DNA of 64,000 bases from Rachicladosporium sp. CCFEE 5018 (lineage: Eukaryota; Ascomycota; Dothideomycetes; Cladosporiales; Cladosporiaceae): contig KZ111152.1 in NCBI GenBank assembly GCA_002077045.2, positions 659,380 through 723,379 of the forward strand, given 5' to 3'. Made by a program: the position numbers and the translations under genes. The stretch's first letter is position 1, and every line of letters begins with the position of its first letter. Positions 1-11,381 of this stretch are shown here, one piece after another. Below the pieces are notes generated by a model, which was not told where the DNA came from, did no database searches, and saw only the letters and a program-made list of their open reading frames with translations.

Positions 1-1556
1 TTCGTAAGCAGCGGCGCACTTCCACAAGCTACGATCGACCGCAGCTGCCCGCTAATCTGTCCGTGCCAACAGCGCCGACAGTTCTACCCTTCCACACCTT
101 CACTGCTCCGATGTCTCCAAAGCAAATTCGACTTATATCGCAGAGGAATGGCCTTCGTATCTCAGTCTGCACACTGCGAGCACCTTGGCTACCGAGGGAG
201 GTCTATCCGCCGCCACTACCACCATCACCGCAATTGCGCGTGGGCTACGTGTCGTCTGACTTCAACAACCACCCGCTTGCGCACTTGATGCAATCTGTCT
301 TTGGTATGCACAACAGGAAGCGAGTCGAAGCCTACTGCTACGCCACGACAGCCAGCGACAACTCCGTTCATCGAAGGCAAATCCAGGGTGAAGCCCCTCA
401 CTTCCGTGATGCCAGCGGATGGACTGCCGAACGGCTTGTCAATCAAATCGTGCGCGATGGCATCCACATCCTCGTGAACCTCAATGGCTATACCCGCGGA
501 GCACGCAATGAGGTCTTCGCTGCTAGGCCAGCGCCAATTCAGATGGCGTTCATGGGTTTCGCTGGCACGCTTGGCGCAGAGTGGTGCGACTACCTACTGG
601 CTGATGAGACATCAATACCTCCGAGTACTCTCCGGCCTTGGCGGCGTAACGTAGACGTCGAGGACCAGCTTGCTGACGATAACAACGGCGGTGATGACAG
701 TTCCTGGGTCTACGGCGAGAACATCATCTACTGCCGCGACACGTTCTTCTGTTGCGATCATCGGCAGAGCGCTCCAGATGCCAAGGAACCTAAAGTCAGC
801 TGGTCAGAAGAGCAATCACGCCGCTGGGCGATGCGTAGAGAGCTGTTCCCAAACATATCTGATGATGCTGTCATCTTTGGGAACTTCAACCAGCTCTACA
901 AGATTGAGCCCACAACCTTCCGTACCTGGCTGAGGATCCTAGCGCGCGTGCCGAACGCTATCCTCTGGCTTTTGAGGTTTCCTGATCTGGGCGAGTCGCA
1001 CCTGCTCAATACTGCTCGACAGTGGGCAACGCCGGACGTAGCAAGCAGAGTCATCTTCACGGATGTCGCGCCCAAGCATTTGCACATCTCGCGAGCTAGG
1101 GTCTGCGACTTGGTCATCGATACCCCAGAGTGCAACGCCCATACTACAGCTGCGGATGTACTCTGGAGTGGTACCCCCCTGCTTACTCTGCCGCGGTACG
1201 AGTACAAGATGTGCTCCCGCATGGCTGCCAGCATACTCAAGGGTGCCCTTCCGAAGAACGCCCGAGGCGACCAAGTCACGGTAGAGCTCATTGCTACGAG
1301 TGAAGAAGACTACGAAGAGAAAGCCGTGTCGCTGGGAAAGTCTCTATTGTATCCTCCTGGTAGTCAAGGGGTTGGCCAGGGCCGGCTAGTGGAGCTAAGG
1401 CATATGCTGTATGAGGCACGCTGGACTAGTGGACTGTTCGATACGAAGAGATGGACGAGGGATCTGGAGGATGCGTATGAGGAGGCTTGGAGACGGTGGG
1501 TTGCGGGTGAGGGAGGCGATATTTGGTTGAGCGATATACCCAGGAAGGAAACATGA
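1..1556 (+). CDS. OGT: O-GlcNAc transferase (GT41) catalytic region, 5' end outside window
   Basis: The frame is open from the first base (codons from position 3) to TGA at 1554-1556, with no ATG needed at the window edge, so this is the 3' part of a larger gene whose TPR region lies upstream. The protein matches the catalytic region of UDP-GlcNAc:peptide O-GlcNAc transferases. It has the GYVSSDFNNHPLAHLMQS block (His codon at 270, matching the conserved active-site region His of animal OGT), NLNGYTRGARNEVFAARPAP, the FNQLYKI motif near 890-906 containing the Lys that contacts the UDP diphosphate in characterised enzymes, and CNAHTTAADVLWSGTPLLT near 1130-1180. Known role of the family: attaching GlcNAc to Ser/Thr of nuclear and cytosolic proteins. 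An acidic spacer at 655-700 looks like a lineage-specific insertion. No introns or frame breaks are seen. Family assignment is firm; the substrates are unknown. Confidence 0.9.
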   Translation, partial: RKQRRTSTSYDRPQLPANLSVPTAPTVLPFHTFTAPMSPKQIRLISQRNGLRISVCTLRAPWLPREVYPPPLPPSPQLRVGYVSSDFNNHPLAHLMQSVFGMHNRKRVEAYCYATTASDNSVHRRQIQGEAPHFRDASGWTAERLVNQIVRDGIHILVNLNGYTRGARNEVFAARPAPIQMAFMGFAGTLGAEWCDYLLADETSIPPSTLRPWRRNVDVEDQLADDNNGGDDSSWVYGENIIYCRDTFFCCDHRQSAPDAKEPKVSWSEEQSRRWAMRRELFPNISDDAVIFGNFNQLYKIEPTTFRTWLRILARVPNAILWLLRFPDLGESHLLNTARQWATPDVASRVIFTDVAPKHLHISRARVCDLVIDTPECNAHTTAADVLWSGTPLLTLPRYEYKMCSRMAASILKGALPKNARGDQVTVELIATSEEDYEEKAVSLGKSLLYPPGSQGVGQGRLVELRHMLYEARWTSGLFDTKRWTRDLEDAYEEAWRRWVAGEGGDIWLSDIPRKET

Positions 1557-4500
1557 GGTTCAGGAAATAGGTATGCTTAGCGTTGGGTCCAGTTTGCATT
1601 GCTACAGGCAGGAAGATTAGGCATTGTGGCTGCCTGCAAAGTGTTCCACTGTGCCTACTGCTGTAAGTCCAGAGCGTGGGTATGAGCATGCTGCTATAGT
1701 CATCCTGGCGCTCGTGAAGACTCTTCCTTACTGAGACCTCGTATTTCATCTATGACCTCCTCCTGTGGGCAACGAGTCTTTGCTATCGCGCGGACATAGG
1801 GAGACTCCGCGCCACTACTCTGCGATCGAATTATTACATCAGAAGGTTGCGATTCACTGCAGGATTGCGATCGTCGACGGTACGTTCAAACAGGTGTGCG
1901 AACAATGCCTGAATGTCGGGTATATGCACCTGAGACACCGATGCCGCTATCGTTTCTACCATTACCAGTGGCATCTGCGGTAGGGCCCTCTGAAGTGACA
2001 TATTCGCAGCGGTCGGGTGGTCGTCGAGTCATTATCCCCGACGGACGCTGGTGACCTGCCCTAACAACACCCTGATTGGCTGCGGCGCCGGGCGCCATCA
2101 CGGTGAGCCAGCGAGGATGATCTTCTTTTAGCAGCGGCACCGTTATTTCAGATCGCCGCGGGTGGAGTACAAACTAGATTAAATTCTCGCTACCGCAGCG
2201 ATCTGACTGGCCACAGATATTGCAAACCATTCCTGCAGCAGTGGAGCGATCGCCACGGCGTTACACAGCATCGGTGGACAGCAGACAGTTTCCTGCACTT
2301 GGCGCTGACTTGCAGAAAGCCGGCAAGGATGTATTCATCAGGATCGGACCCAGCACGGTGGAGACTTCGAGATCCAATCCTCAACGGCGGTGCTCGCTTA
2401 TGATCTCAAAGAGCTTAGCTTGAATTACACGGCATGTGGAGCGTTGCGCTCCCTCGGCAATAGCCATACTCCTGCGGCTGTTCAATCAATGTATTCGAGA
2501 CCTCATGATCTTCCAGGTCACAATAGGCGCTCCGTTTCTGGACCAAAGTCCATGGCCGCAGGACGTCCAGGATTCCGTCCTCGACGTCGCCTGGTCTTGC
2601 CGGCTCGTGTTCGAGAGCATTGGAGTATAGCCTGAACAAGACCGGCGCATTACGGTCCATCTTATGCACTGCATTTCACCGAGGTTGGTCGTAAAGGCAG
2701 ATCGGCGGTGACCGGGTATCTGCAGCATATGTCTCACCTTTGGATTCCTGCTCGCAGTATTATTTTGCCTTGCTTGGATTCGTCACCCTGCTCACCGCTT
2801 CAACGCATTACGACTTTCTCACAGCCCAGTACTTTTGCACGTTTGGAAGCACGGGAGCCGAGTCCGGGACGATGTACGAATGGTACCAAATACTCTATGG
2901 ACCGTGACACAGCATACTGGAGAAGTCTTCTTTACTGCACGCTGGGTTCACTTCGGTGACCGGCCGGCTGGTTCTACGCCACTCGTGCAGTAGCGCGTTC
3001 CATACGAGCGGTACCCTTGACGGTCCGCATCCTTAACGTGGGGGTCTCTCATCATTTGGAATACCATCCTGGCCAGTCGGCGCACGCCCCAGAGACCTGT
3101 CGAGTCGTGCGGTCCTGTGCCTTTTGGGTCTTGACGGACCTTCTCGAGGTCAGCACTGTCATCACTCGCTCAGTATCTGAGATCTACAGCTTGTGCGACT
3201 CCACAGGTAGCAGTTCGGTGGGCAACATGGCGACGTACATTACCAATAGAGCATGTACCGAAAGTCTCCGCACAGATCCACCGTTGTGGGCAGCCAACGG
3301 CGGCGGCGCGGGTGATCGTCGATACACGCGTGCCCGCCTGTCAAGGCGCAACGTCACGGCGCAACGCCTCCTCTTGTAATAGTGCAGGACTCCACATAGC
3401 ATTGTCATCCCGAAATGAGGTTCATCGCACGGTCTCTGTATGGCGAAGATCACAATGCCGTGGCCGCAAATCAAAACAAACGGCTGTCATGGTCCTGCGA
3501 GACATCTGCTATTAATGGCCATGTGGCGTCGATACAGATAGAACTTGCTATTGGAAGCAAGTGGAGTGCCAGCTGAACAGGGTCAAGACTCAAGACTTAA
3601 GAGTCGAAACGGCCGAAGCCGCGGAGAGGCGCCGTATGCAGCTATCATTGCCACGCACATGCACCTTGAGCAAAGTCACGTTGCGATGGATGAGGAGCCT
3701 CGTACCGAGTGGTCGTACCACGGTCGGAGGGGACGTGTACTGCACAGCGCAAACTGCTGCGCTGGGTTCGAGAGTTGGGGTTGGAGCATACACAACAGTG
3801 CGGGAGATCGTTTCGCTAACGCAATCGGGGTTGTGCACTTGTCACGCTCGGAAAGCATGCGCCTGTAAGGGCCACGGACGAGATCGCCGGGACCTCGAGC
3901 GCACGCCCGCCTTGTCCAGGGGTTCATCACGCATTCCTCCGGTGCTCTGTGCCTGTCGCGCGAGACTAGTACTGCGGTCGTGGGCGGTTGTGCTCACACC
4001 ACATCAGCTATTCCGGCCTCCTGTTCCCTGGAGATGCGACCAAGTTCGACCCATGCTAGACTGTGACGATAGGCGATATCGACATGGGCATCTCCCTGTA
4101 GTGCGAGTCGATCCATGGCGATGGCTGCAGATCAATGTGTACCTCCCCACCTTTGATCGCCGCCCGCGCCAGTGCACCGGTACACCTACATATTAACGCT
4201 CCCGGCGCAACGATCGCCTTGTCGTTCATCCGCCCCGTCCTTCAACGCCAATTGCCTGGAAGCTGTAATCTCCTTGCTCGAATCGTTATTGGCGCCAATA
4301 GCAACACAAGCGACTGGTCAGCACATATTCGACAACTTTGGCTGGACCGATCCCTAGGCTCGACAAGCTGCCCCACCCATCCACGCTGCCGAGTCGTTAG
4401 CCCGAGTTATTTGACTTCCCGATCGTTGCCAAAGTCTGCTGTCGAAATCTCCGTTTCGTCCTAACGTTCGCGCCTTGTCTGGATCCTCCGCACTGGTCCA

Positions 4501-4733
4501 AGCCAAAAGCGGTCCTGGCAAAGCGCCCACTTCCCCCAAAACGACCACGCTTTCTTAAACCCTTCAACGGCCCAGCACGTCACGCATCTGCTTCGCAACG
4601 CCTGCTGACCATCTCGTCTACGCCCAACGTCGAACGAGGACGCTGACTTCAGACATCACTGTCCTTACCACCCCGATCGCTCACATTCGAACACTTATTG
4701 CACGCAGCAAAGAACACACACGACATCATCGAT
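1557..4733. other. long intergenic stretch upstream of the Myb gene
   Basis: About 3.2 kb without a reading frame I can assign. All frames are broken into pieces under about 210 codons with no recognisable motif on either strand. A stretch near 2693-2890 reads as about 65 open codons with a hydrophobic segment but has no start or splice context. Developmental regulators in filamentous fungi often have long upstream regions and 5' leaders, so part of this probably serves the FlbD-like gene; that is inference. Confidence 0.5.
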
Positions 4734-5996
4734 ATGCCTCAACACAAGAGAGGCCCTTGGTCTGCAACTGAGGACCAGTATCTACTACATCTTGTCAACC
4801 TGCACGGCGCACACAATTGGGTGCGAATCTCGTCGATCATCGCCAGCCGCTCGCCCAAGCAATGTCGGGAGAGATTCCACCAGAACCTGAAGCCGAATCT
4901 CAACCATGACCCAATCACGCCCGAGGAGGGTCTGCTCATCGAGCAAATGGTCGCAGAGATGGGCAAGCGATGGGCAGAAATCGCTCGTCGTCTCCGTGGG
5001 CGCAGCGACAATGCAGTCAAGAACTGGTTCAACGGTGGCATCAACCGTCGACGAAGAAGTAATGGCCAACGTCGACCAGACCCCGAAGCTCGTTCATCCA
5101 CACAGCAGTTGTCGATGGTTCCGCAGCAATCGATGCCTGGCATGTTCCGACCGCCTCCGATTCCTCAGATCAGCCAGCGCAGTCTCAATCAACACCCGAT
5201 GAGTCAACAACCGACTTATCAGAGCCATGGACTTCCGCAGACAAATCAGTCGATAATGCAAGCTGGGCCTTCGTGGGCACAGCCCATGTCTTACCAACCA
5301 CAGACTGCGCAATGGTCACAACACATGGGTCTCCCGCCCCATGTTCCTGTTCAGCGATTGTCTGGGACATTCGATACTCCTCTCCCGTCGCCATCAGCAT
5401 TCTCGCAAATGTCAGCGGACGGCGCTCCGTCACTCGTAAGCGATCGGTCGTCGATGTCGATGCGCTCACCTCACAACAACAACAACAATGGTTCACCCAT
5501 TGAACTGCCACCATTGTCTGGTCACCATAATGAGCAACGGCCAGCACCACAGCCTCAGCTCAACATGACCACACAACACATGTACTACCCAAATCCCGAA
5601 GTGCACATTCCTACTATGCAAGTCTCGCGGTACGAAGAGCAAATCAAGGAACCGCAAGTGCTGCAGGAAGCATTCGTTTCGCCTCAGCCTCAGGTCTTTG
5701 AGCTCCAACGATCTGGCAGCATGCAACAATCCATGCAAGTATATCAGGCGCCGCAGCCATATCAAGCACCAATGTACGCAGATCGACAACAAGCGTTCTA
5801 CCAGCAGAGCGGAATGCCATCGAGTGTGCAATTGCCGCGAATCTCGGGCATGTCAGGCGACTCGGCGCTACAGATGTCTCGCAAACCGTCAATGCTGCAG
5901 ATCGATCCGGTCTTGCACGGTACGCCGATACCGTCGGTACATACTCCTGAAGGATCGCCGAAGGACAAGATGAAGCTGTCAAACATCACGCTATGA
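4734..5996 (+). CDS. flbD: R2R3-type Myb DNA-binding regulator, FlbD-like
   Basis: Intron-free frame of 420 codons from ATG 4734 to TGA 5994-5996. I chose this ATG because it immediately precedes the Myb domain (MPQHKRGPWSATEDQYL); upstream in frame there is only a TTG. Residues about 6-55 and 58-107 form two SANT/Myb repeats: the first carries W at GPW and NWVRIS with SPKQCRERFHQNL, the second carries EEGLLIEQMVAEMGKRWAEIA and GRSDNAVKNWF. This pair closely resembles Aspergillus FlbD, an activator of conidiophore development. The remaining 310 residues are Gln/Pro/Ser/Met-rich and probably a flexible activation region, with a run of Asn codons near 5476-5490. At 420 aa it is longer than Aspergillus FlbD. 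DNA binding is well supported; a role in sporulation is inferred from family resemblance. Confidence 0.85.
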   Translation: MPQHKRGPWSATEDQYLLHLVNLHGAHNWVRISSIIASRSPKQCRERFHQNLKPNLNHDPITPEEGLLIEQMVAEMGKRWAEIARRLRGRSDNAVKNWFNGGINRRRRSNGQRRPDPEARSSTQQLSMVPQQSMPGMFRPPPIPQISQRSLNQHPMSQQPTYQSHGLPQTNQSIMQAGPSWAQPMSYQPQTAQWSQHMGLPPHVPVQRLSGTFDTPLPSPSAFSQMSADGAPSLVSDRSSMSMRSPHNNNNNGSPIELPPLSGHHNEQRPAPQPQLNMTTQHMYYPNPEVHIPTMQVSRYEEQIKEPQVLQEAFVSPQPQVFELQRSGSMQQSMQVYQAPQPYQAPMYADRQQAFYQQSGMPSSVQLPRISGMSGDSALQMSRKPSMLQIDPVLHGTPIPSVHTPEGSPKDKMKLSNITL

Positions 5997-7001
5997 GACC
6001 ATTGCTGAGCCGTCAGCATGTTGTACAATATCATGGAGGCAAGAGAGCATTGGCTCTTATCGTTCGTTCGCTATATACCCTTTCAGCGCTCGTTCATAGA
6101 TCCGCAGCAAACAGAAGCTGCACTCAACTACCTCCTCACATCACCGCTTGCCACTCCTGCTTCCCATGGTTTTAGCCGCCGCAACTCTCCTCGTCCTGAC
6201 CTCTGAATACACACCTCACATTGCATCTACCGAAGAGGTGACGTTCACATCAAAAGCCATTGCAATTTCCACCACACCCCAAAATATCATCAAAACCGTT
6301 GTGCCTGCAACGGCTGTACCGCGAAACCCGCACCCAAAAACAACTTCGCCCAAGCAGACGATCCTGGCAACGCTCCAACGGCTCTCGGACCCTTCGGTCT
6401 TTCGCAGTACCGCGGCTCGTTGTGGAGTCGACCACAGTATTGCGTTGCTCGCCTTTTTGACTAGCAACGACCCCCACGTGCGGTGCTCCAGATTGGGTTT
6501 GGTAGCCTTTGTCGCTTAGATACCGCTAGACCGGACGTGGCGTCTGTGACATATGCAGATTTGTGCATGGAAGGATATGCAGGTGAGCGTATTGGGATGG
6601 GGAGGAGAGAAGGCCGAGGCAATTGGGAGCGATTCACCGGTAGACGCGACTCGATGTATGCCGCAAGTAAAGGTCAGGTCGTGATCGCCTATCATGTAGC
6701 ACTTGCCGTTTAGGGCGGTGTGATGAGAAGTCTTCCTCGGCAAATCAAATGACAATACGTCCGAGGGCAATTGTTTGCAAACGCGCGTTTAAGATGACCT
6801 TCGTGTAGATGCGTCGTTGCTGACAGTGCTAAACACCGCCAACTTCCATACCTAGTTGCGTGCCTCTGCTGCTCCACGAGCCTGATACTTCAGTCTCTCT
6901 ACAAATATTGCCGAGGGTTAATGCTACGTTCACGTTGGCCGCGGGAGTTAAATACTTCACCGCTGCGCTTGTGAGGTAGGCTTCGTTCTCGCCCAGTGCT
7001 T
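5997..7001. other. convergent 3' intergenic region
   Basis: One kilobase between the 3' ends of the Myb gene (plus) and MTC6 (minus). Only short overlapping frames without recognisable motifs are present; likely 3' untranslated sequence and spacer. Confidence 0.5.
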
Positions 7002-9033
7002 TCATGATGGCACACCCTCATAGTCCCAACCATCGTCTCCTCTTCGGGTCTTTCGTCGCGTTGTACGCCTATTCGCGGCGACCTTGATGACGATCACAGC
7101 CAGTGCAATGACCAGCACGATCACTGCAGCCACAGTGGGCACAACAATCGTTCTGCCAGAGCCTCGATCCTGCGCTTGGTAAGGGCATGTAGTATTCGCG
7201 CCTACTACCCAACAAGATTCCGCACTTAGATCATTGAAGTCGATCCATAGCAGCTCGTCAGCAGGGTCGTCATTCGCAGAGCCTTGACCGTCTCGATACG
7301 TCTTGAAGACAGAGTGTAGGTATTGATTCTCGAGCCCAGTGCGAGGGACAGTGAAGCTGGTATTCTTTGGACAGGCTTCCTCAGCTCGCTCATACGACAC
7401 GCTATCATCCGAGATGGAGTATTGGTAAGGTAGATTTCGGATCCGACAGGCAGCATGATGTGTGTTTGAGCAGTCGTCGGTCCGCCAACGTGACGAGGAG
7501 ACGTTGAGCACAGCACATCGACCGAACTCACCGTCTTTGGTCTTGCTTGTGTTGCGCGGCTCGTCAGTAGCCCAGCTCCAGATTGTACTTTGTACGTAAG
7601 CTTTGTATGGTGCGTAGTCCTGATCAGCAGTCTTGTTGAGCAATGTCGTGTTGAGGATCGGCGAGATGCCACAGGCTACGAGTTGGCTTGCTGAAGTAAG
7701 TAGTGCGTCGATCGAAGACGTGTCAATCCGCGAAGGATCTCCGACTGTCGTTACAGACCATGAAGAGTTTGCGGACTCCAGCGCGTTATATCGACTATTG
7801 AAGAAGCAGCCCTGCCTCAGCTCGCCAGCACTCGATATTGTAGTTTGCCTCACTTCACCAGTGTATCTCTCAGGGAACAGGGTACTGGCATCGCTGGTAT
7901 AATTGTACTCCGTGAGGTCCGAGTCGACTCGACCTATAGTCGAGAGGAATCTCTTCGCATTTGCCAGCTCTACGAAGCTTTCGCTCGGCCAGCCGTCAAC
8001 AGACGACGCCACAGCGTCACTAGTATCGATGTCAAAGTAGCCCCTGGTCGGCACATATTGAGTGGCTACTTGAAACCAACTACCAGCAGCAAGGAGGTTG
8101 GCGCGCTGATTTCGGAGATTTTCAGGCGTGTAGAGGAACTGCGAGTTGTTCGAGGCGATCAGGTCACCAAGGCTCTCCGGCTGGTTGTCCGACGAGATGG
8201 TTGAGGAGCCGTTGGCATTCTCTGTCGGCTGTGCTAGATATAAATTTAGATAAAGGTACTTAGTTGTAGCATTCAAGTTGTCTTCTGTATTTTCGAGATG
8301 TCTGTTGAGAACGGAGAGCAAGGCATTGAATGTTAGATCTGGTGAACAGGTGTAATCACCCACCCGGGTTAGGTGCTCATCCTGATTCGTCGCGCTGGTC
8401 ACAGACTGGGTAGTAGCACTGCCACTAGCTGTCTGTGTTCCGCTGTTTAGTGAGGTAACGCTGCTGAAGCCAGTGGCGCTTGTAGCGGAGGGGCTGATAG
8501 AGTCTGCGATCCTCTCACTTGACGATGCAATGGTCTGTCTAGCCTGCAGTAGGGCGAATGCTGCGGCTGTACTGAGCGCTGAAACAGCTGTTTGATCGCT
8601 AAGCTGGCCGCTCGCAAGAGTGGCCGTGACAGATTGAGTTCGTATCGTAGCAGTCGTTCGATTGATGTTGCCACCAGCAGCTGCTTCATCACTCAGCTCA
8701 GCAGGACATAATGACCAAATCCCTCGTCCAGGATCCCAGAATAGGTCCACTTCGAATCTACGGAAGCCGACTGCCAGAAGGTTGGAGAAGCACCTGCTCC
8801 CAGCTTCGATAGCATATTGACCGTGAGGGAAGCAGGCCGCTGTCAGCGAGACACCTGGAACTGGAACGTAATTGATCGGGATCTTGATTGATGCATCTCT
8901 TTGCGACTGTCGTGCTCGTCAGCCTTGACACCGTTCACATTCTAGATGTGATCCGTCATACAAGCAAGCGCGTAAAGTCCAAGCCGTCCGATTTCGCCTC
9001 AGTGTCTGCATAGAAGCCAGGTGGAGATGTCAT
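7002..9033 (-). CDS. MTC6: Mtc6-family single-pass membrane protein (maintenance of telomere capping 6)
   Basis: Two exons on the minus strand: 9033-8962 (24 codons from ATG) and 8906-7002, separated by a 55-nt intron with donor GTATGA, branch-like CTGAC and acceptor ACAG; the product is 658 aa. The splice is required because the frame upstream of 8750 stays open to 8918 with no ATG and a stop at 8921-8919. It joins a short N terminus ending TRLL to SQRDASIKIPINYV, the expected start of the family block. The N-terminal region contains GFRRFEVDLFWDPGRGIWSLCP (the family hallmark, split here by residue context), the middle is Ser/Thr-rich and N-glycosylation-prone, and a Cys-rich part near WRTDDCSNTHHAACR resembles a C-type-lectin-like end. 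One membrane helix (VVPTVAAVIVLVIALAVIVI) precedes a basic cytosolic tail. Yeast Mtc6 was named from a genetic link to telomere capping; the molecular function is not established. The family call is strong, the function weak. Confidence 0.82.
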
Positions 9034-9613
9034 GCCGACGTGTCGCAACGACGACTGGGGCAAGACGGCATGTCTCCTTTATCAAGCTCGGGTAGCTCGA
9101 TTTTCACTGCCTACTGTACTACGAGCGGATGTTGTCGGCTTGGTGTGCTGGAGACGGACTCTTCAATGCTTCACGGCTGTGTAGTCTTTATACTGAATGC
9201 GTTCACGAAGGCATGGTAAACTTCGAGGCTTCGACATGGGTGACAGAAGAAGCGGATCGCTCAGCGGTTCTCTACAGAGGACAATGCTGATATACAGTTC
9301 ACCGCAGTAGTGCAAAATCGGCTACATTGTGGACGAGAGTCAAGCTTGTGTTTGGAAGAACTCTCCAGGGCGGGACTAGCAGCAATCCGTTATCGCGGTG
9401 CAGTATATCTTAGCAGTGTCGGCAGTGACCACCCCTCGAGTGGTCCGCTTCTTTTGTCACCCGTGTGCTCCGCATGTCAAATTCGTAGCTCCTCTTTATG
9501 GAATGTCCAACTGCTACAACGTAGCCTGCGCGATGAGCTAAGGGACGTCGGCGGCTAGTAGTTGAACCATAACTCATTATTTGCGATTGAGGTACCCACG
9601 CCTCAATCGCTTC
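9034..9613. promoter_or_regulatory. divergent promoter region MTC6 / RRG7
   Basis: 580 bp between two divergently transcribed start codons. It must hold both promoters if the two starts are correct. I see no clear TATA box or other motif I could name with confidence. Confidence 0.45.
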
Positions 9614-10723
9614 ATGTTCAGCCGCCATGTTGGCGACACGACACGTCTCCTGAGGGAAATCCAGGGCAGGACCTTCGCGTCATCTGCCTGCTTACACTTC
9701 CCACGCACGAAAGCAACCACTGTCCCTGGCATTGAAGGGCTAGCACGCGCCACTCGCAAGAAGGCCGAGCCTAAGAAGGCTACAAAGTCCAAAAGGAAGG
9801 ATGATGAGGAGAAGCCCCTGCTCGGCCTGTTCGCCAAACAGGCGCGTCTGGAACAGAGCCTGAGGCTGAGCATTGCGATACGCAAAGGCAAAGAAGCAGG
9901 CGCAGTGGCTCGAGCTGCTGGTGAGACTTCGTCAAAGCGAAGCAAGAAGACTTCGGTTAACACGGAAGAGCCCGATCTCTATGCCTTTGGCTCACCGAAT
10001 CATCACAACTTGGAGACGTTCCTGGACTTCGCCAAGAAAGCGAATCTCTCGACTATCACTTCAGTCTACAAGGGGACGTTATACGAATATACTGTCGCGT
10101 CAGCTTTGAAAGCATTCGGTTTCTCGTTGCGCCGTACCGGGCGCAGCAATGATCTTGGCATCGATCTGCTTGGGATGTGGCATCTGCCGGATGAGAGCAC
10201 AACCTTGAAGGTCCTTGTGCAATGTAAGGCTTCGAAGCCAACGCCAGCCATGGCTCGGGAGCTGGAAGGAGCTTACGTAGGAGCTCCGAGCGCATGGCAA
10301 GGAGACCACGTCATGGCGCTGCTGGTCAGCACCCATCCGTGTACCAAAGGAGTGTCCGAGGCAGTACAACGGAGCAAATCGCCTATTGGCGTTATGCAAG
10401 TTGATCGAGATGGGAGGATCAGGCAATTTTTGTGGAATGCTGTAGCTGGTGAACGTGGTCTCACTGGGCTGGGTGCTACTACGATATATCCTAGCGCTGG
10501 TAGGGAGGAGCGCCGTGAGATTGGGGTAGCGATGATTGCACTGACTTGGCTGGGCAAGTATTGGCGATTGCCTAGTTCGAAGTACATGCAGCCTTTGAGG
10601 GATGCGACGTCTGGGAAGCATGAGACTGTAACGACTGTACAGGAACAGGCCGCGGAAGCTCAGCAGGTGCCACCTGAACAGCCGGTGCTGGGAAATGCCC
10701 TGCCTCCGCAACAACCTGTCTGA
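9614..10723 (+). CDS. RRG7: Rrg7-like mitochondrial protein with restriction-endonuclease-like fold
   Basis: Single exon, 369 aa from ATG 9614 to TGA 10721-10723. A slightly longer frame begins at a TTG and was not used. The first 35 residues are rich in Arg/Ser/Thr and lack acidic residues until later (MFSRHVGDTTRLLREIQGRTF), fitting a mitochondrial presequence. After a basic linker, the C-terminal half (from about residue 140) matches the Rrg7/DUF2034 family: LYEYTVASALKAFGFSLRRTG, then SNDLGIDLLGMW and LVQCKASKP, which together give the D...(Q)CK arrangement of PD-(D/E)XK-like nucleases, then RELEGA and LLVSTHPCTKGVSEA. Yeast RRG7 is required for respiratory growth; whether the protein is an active nuclease is not established. 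The Asp and Gln-x-Lys residues are present, so activity is possible. The tail is Gln/Pro-rich. Confidence 0.85.
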   Translation: MFSRHVGDTTRLLREIQGRTFASSACLHFPRTKATTVPGIEGLARATRKKAEPKKATKSKRKDDEEKPLLGLFAKQARLEQSLRLSIAIRKGKEAGAVARAAGETSSKRSKKTSVNTEEPDLYAFGSPNHHNLETFLDFAKKANLSTITSVYKGTLYEYTVASALKAFGFSLRRTGRSNDLGIDLLGMWHLPDESTTLKVLVQCKASKPTPAMARELEGAYVGAPSAWQGDHVMALLVSTHPCTKGVSEAVQRSKSPIGVMQVDRDGRIRQFLWNAVAGERGLTGLGATTIYPSAGREERREIGVAMIALTWLGKYWRLPSSKYMQPLRDATSGKHETVTTVQEQAAEAQQVPPEQPVLGNALPPQQPV

Positions 10724-11381
10724 GGTTAAAGTCGATCAGAGGGTAATCAGGAAGGTTTATCATCACTACCAAATACGTGCGTTGATGCAGGTGACCGGAA
10801 TGACTGCAATCGCCAGAGCACCTATCATCGAAGCCGTGACAACTAAGTGATGTCCACAGCCTCGCTGAGAGGCATTCCTCGAGCATGGTGTAACGTCACC
10901 TATGGCCTTGCACTCGAATCGCTCTTCTCAAAGTGACAGACTCGAGTCACCAATGACAGGGTAGAACCTCAAGTGGCCAAGATGTATTGCAGAGATGCAT
11001 GGGGCCTACATGGGGGACATGATCGAGCCGGCGATTGTGGTGTGACAATGCATTTCTGGCGACGCCGCGATGCTTATTACTGATGAGATGCGGAAGCTGC
11101 CCAATTCGACTATCAACCTCCCCTGTATACCTGGTGGTGCCACCTACATCAGCGCATGTATGAATGTATAGTTCGGTGAATCATTAGACTGAATTGACGT
11201 CGCACCCGGCATCGTCGTTTGTACATTATGCTGTGGACCCGTTCGTCGTGTCGAAGGGCGTACCCGGAACATAGATGAGTCAACATCACCCAGCTCTGTA
11301 CAACAAGGTCGGCGATTCCATGTGTTGGTTGTTGGCTCATAACCTCCTTTCCAATAATTGAACTCTTGTTCCACTTGCACA
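10724..11381. other. intergenic region before the aminotransferase
   Basis: 658 bp with no supported coding sequence. It presumably includes the 3' UTR of RRG7 and the promoter of the aminotransferase. Confidence 0.45.

Noticed and set aside
2693..2890. Open stretch with a hydrophobic segment that might be a membrane-protein exon
   Set aside because: No start codon, no convincing splice sites and no second exon nearby.
3561..4196. 211-codon plus-strand frame in the region upstream of the Myb gene
   Set aside because: No recognisable motif, Arg/Cys/Thr-rich composition typical of chance frames, and overlapping frames on both strands of similar length.
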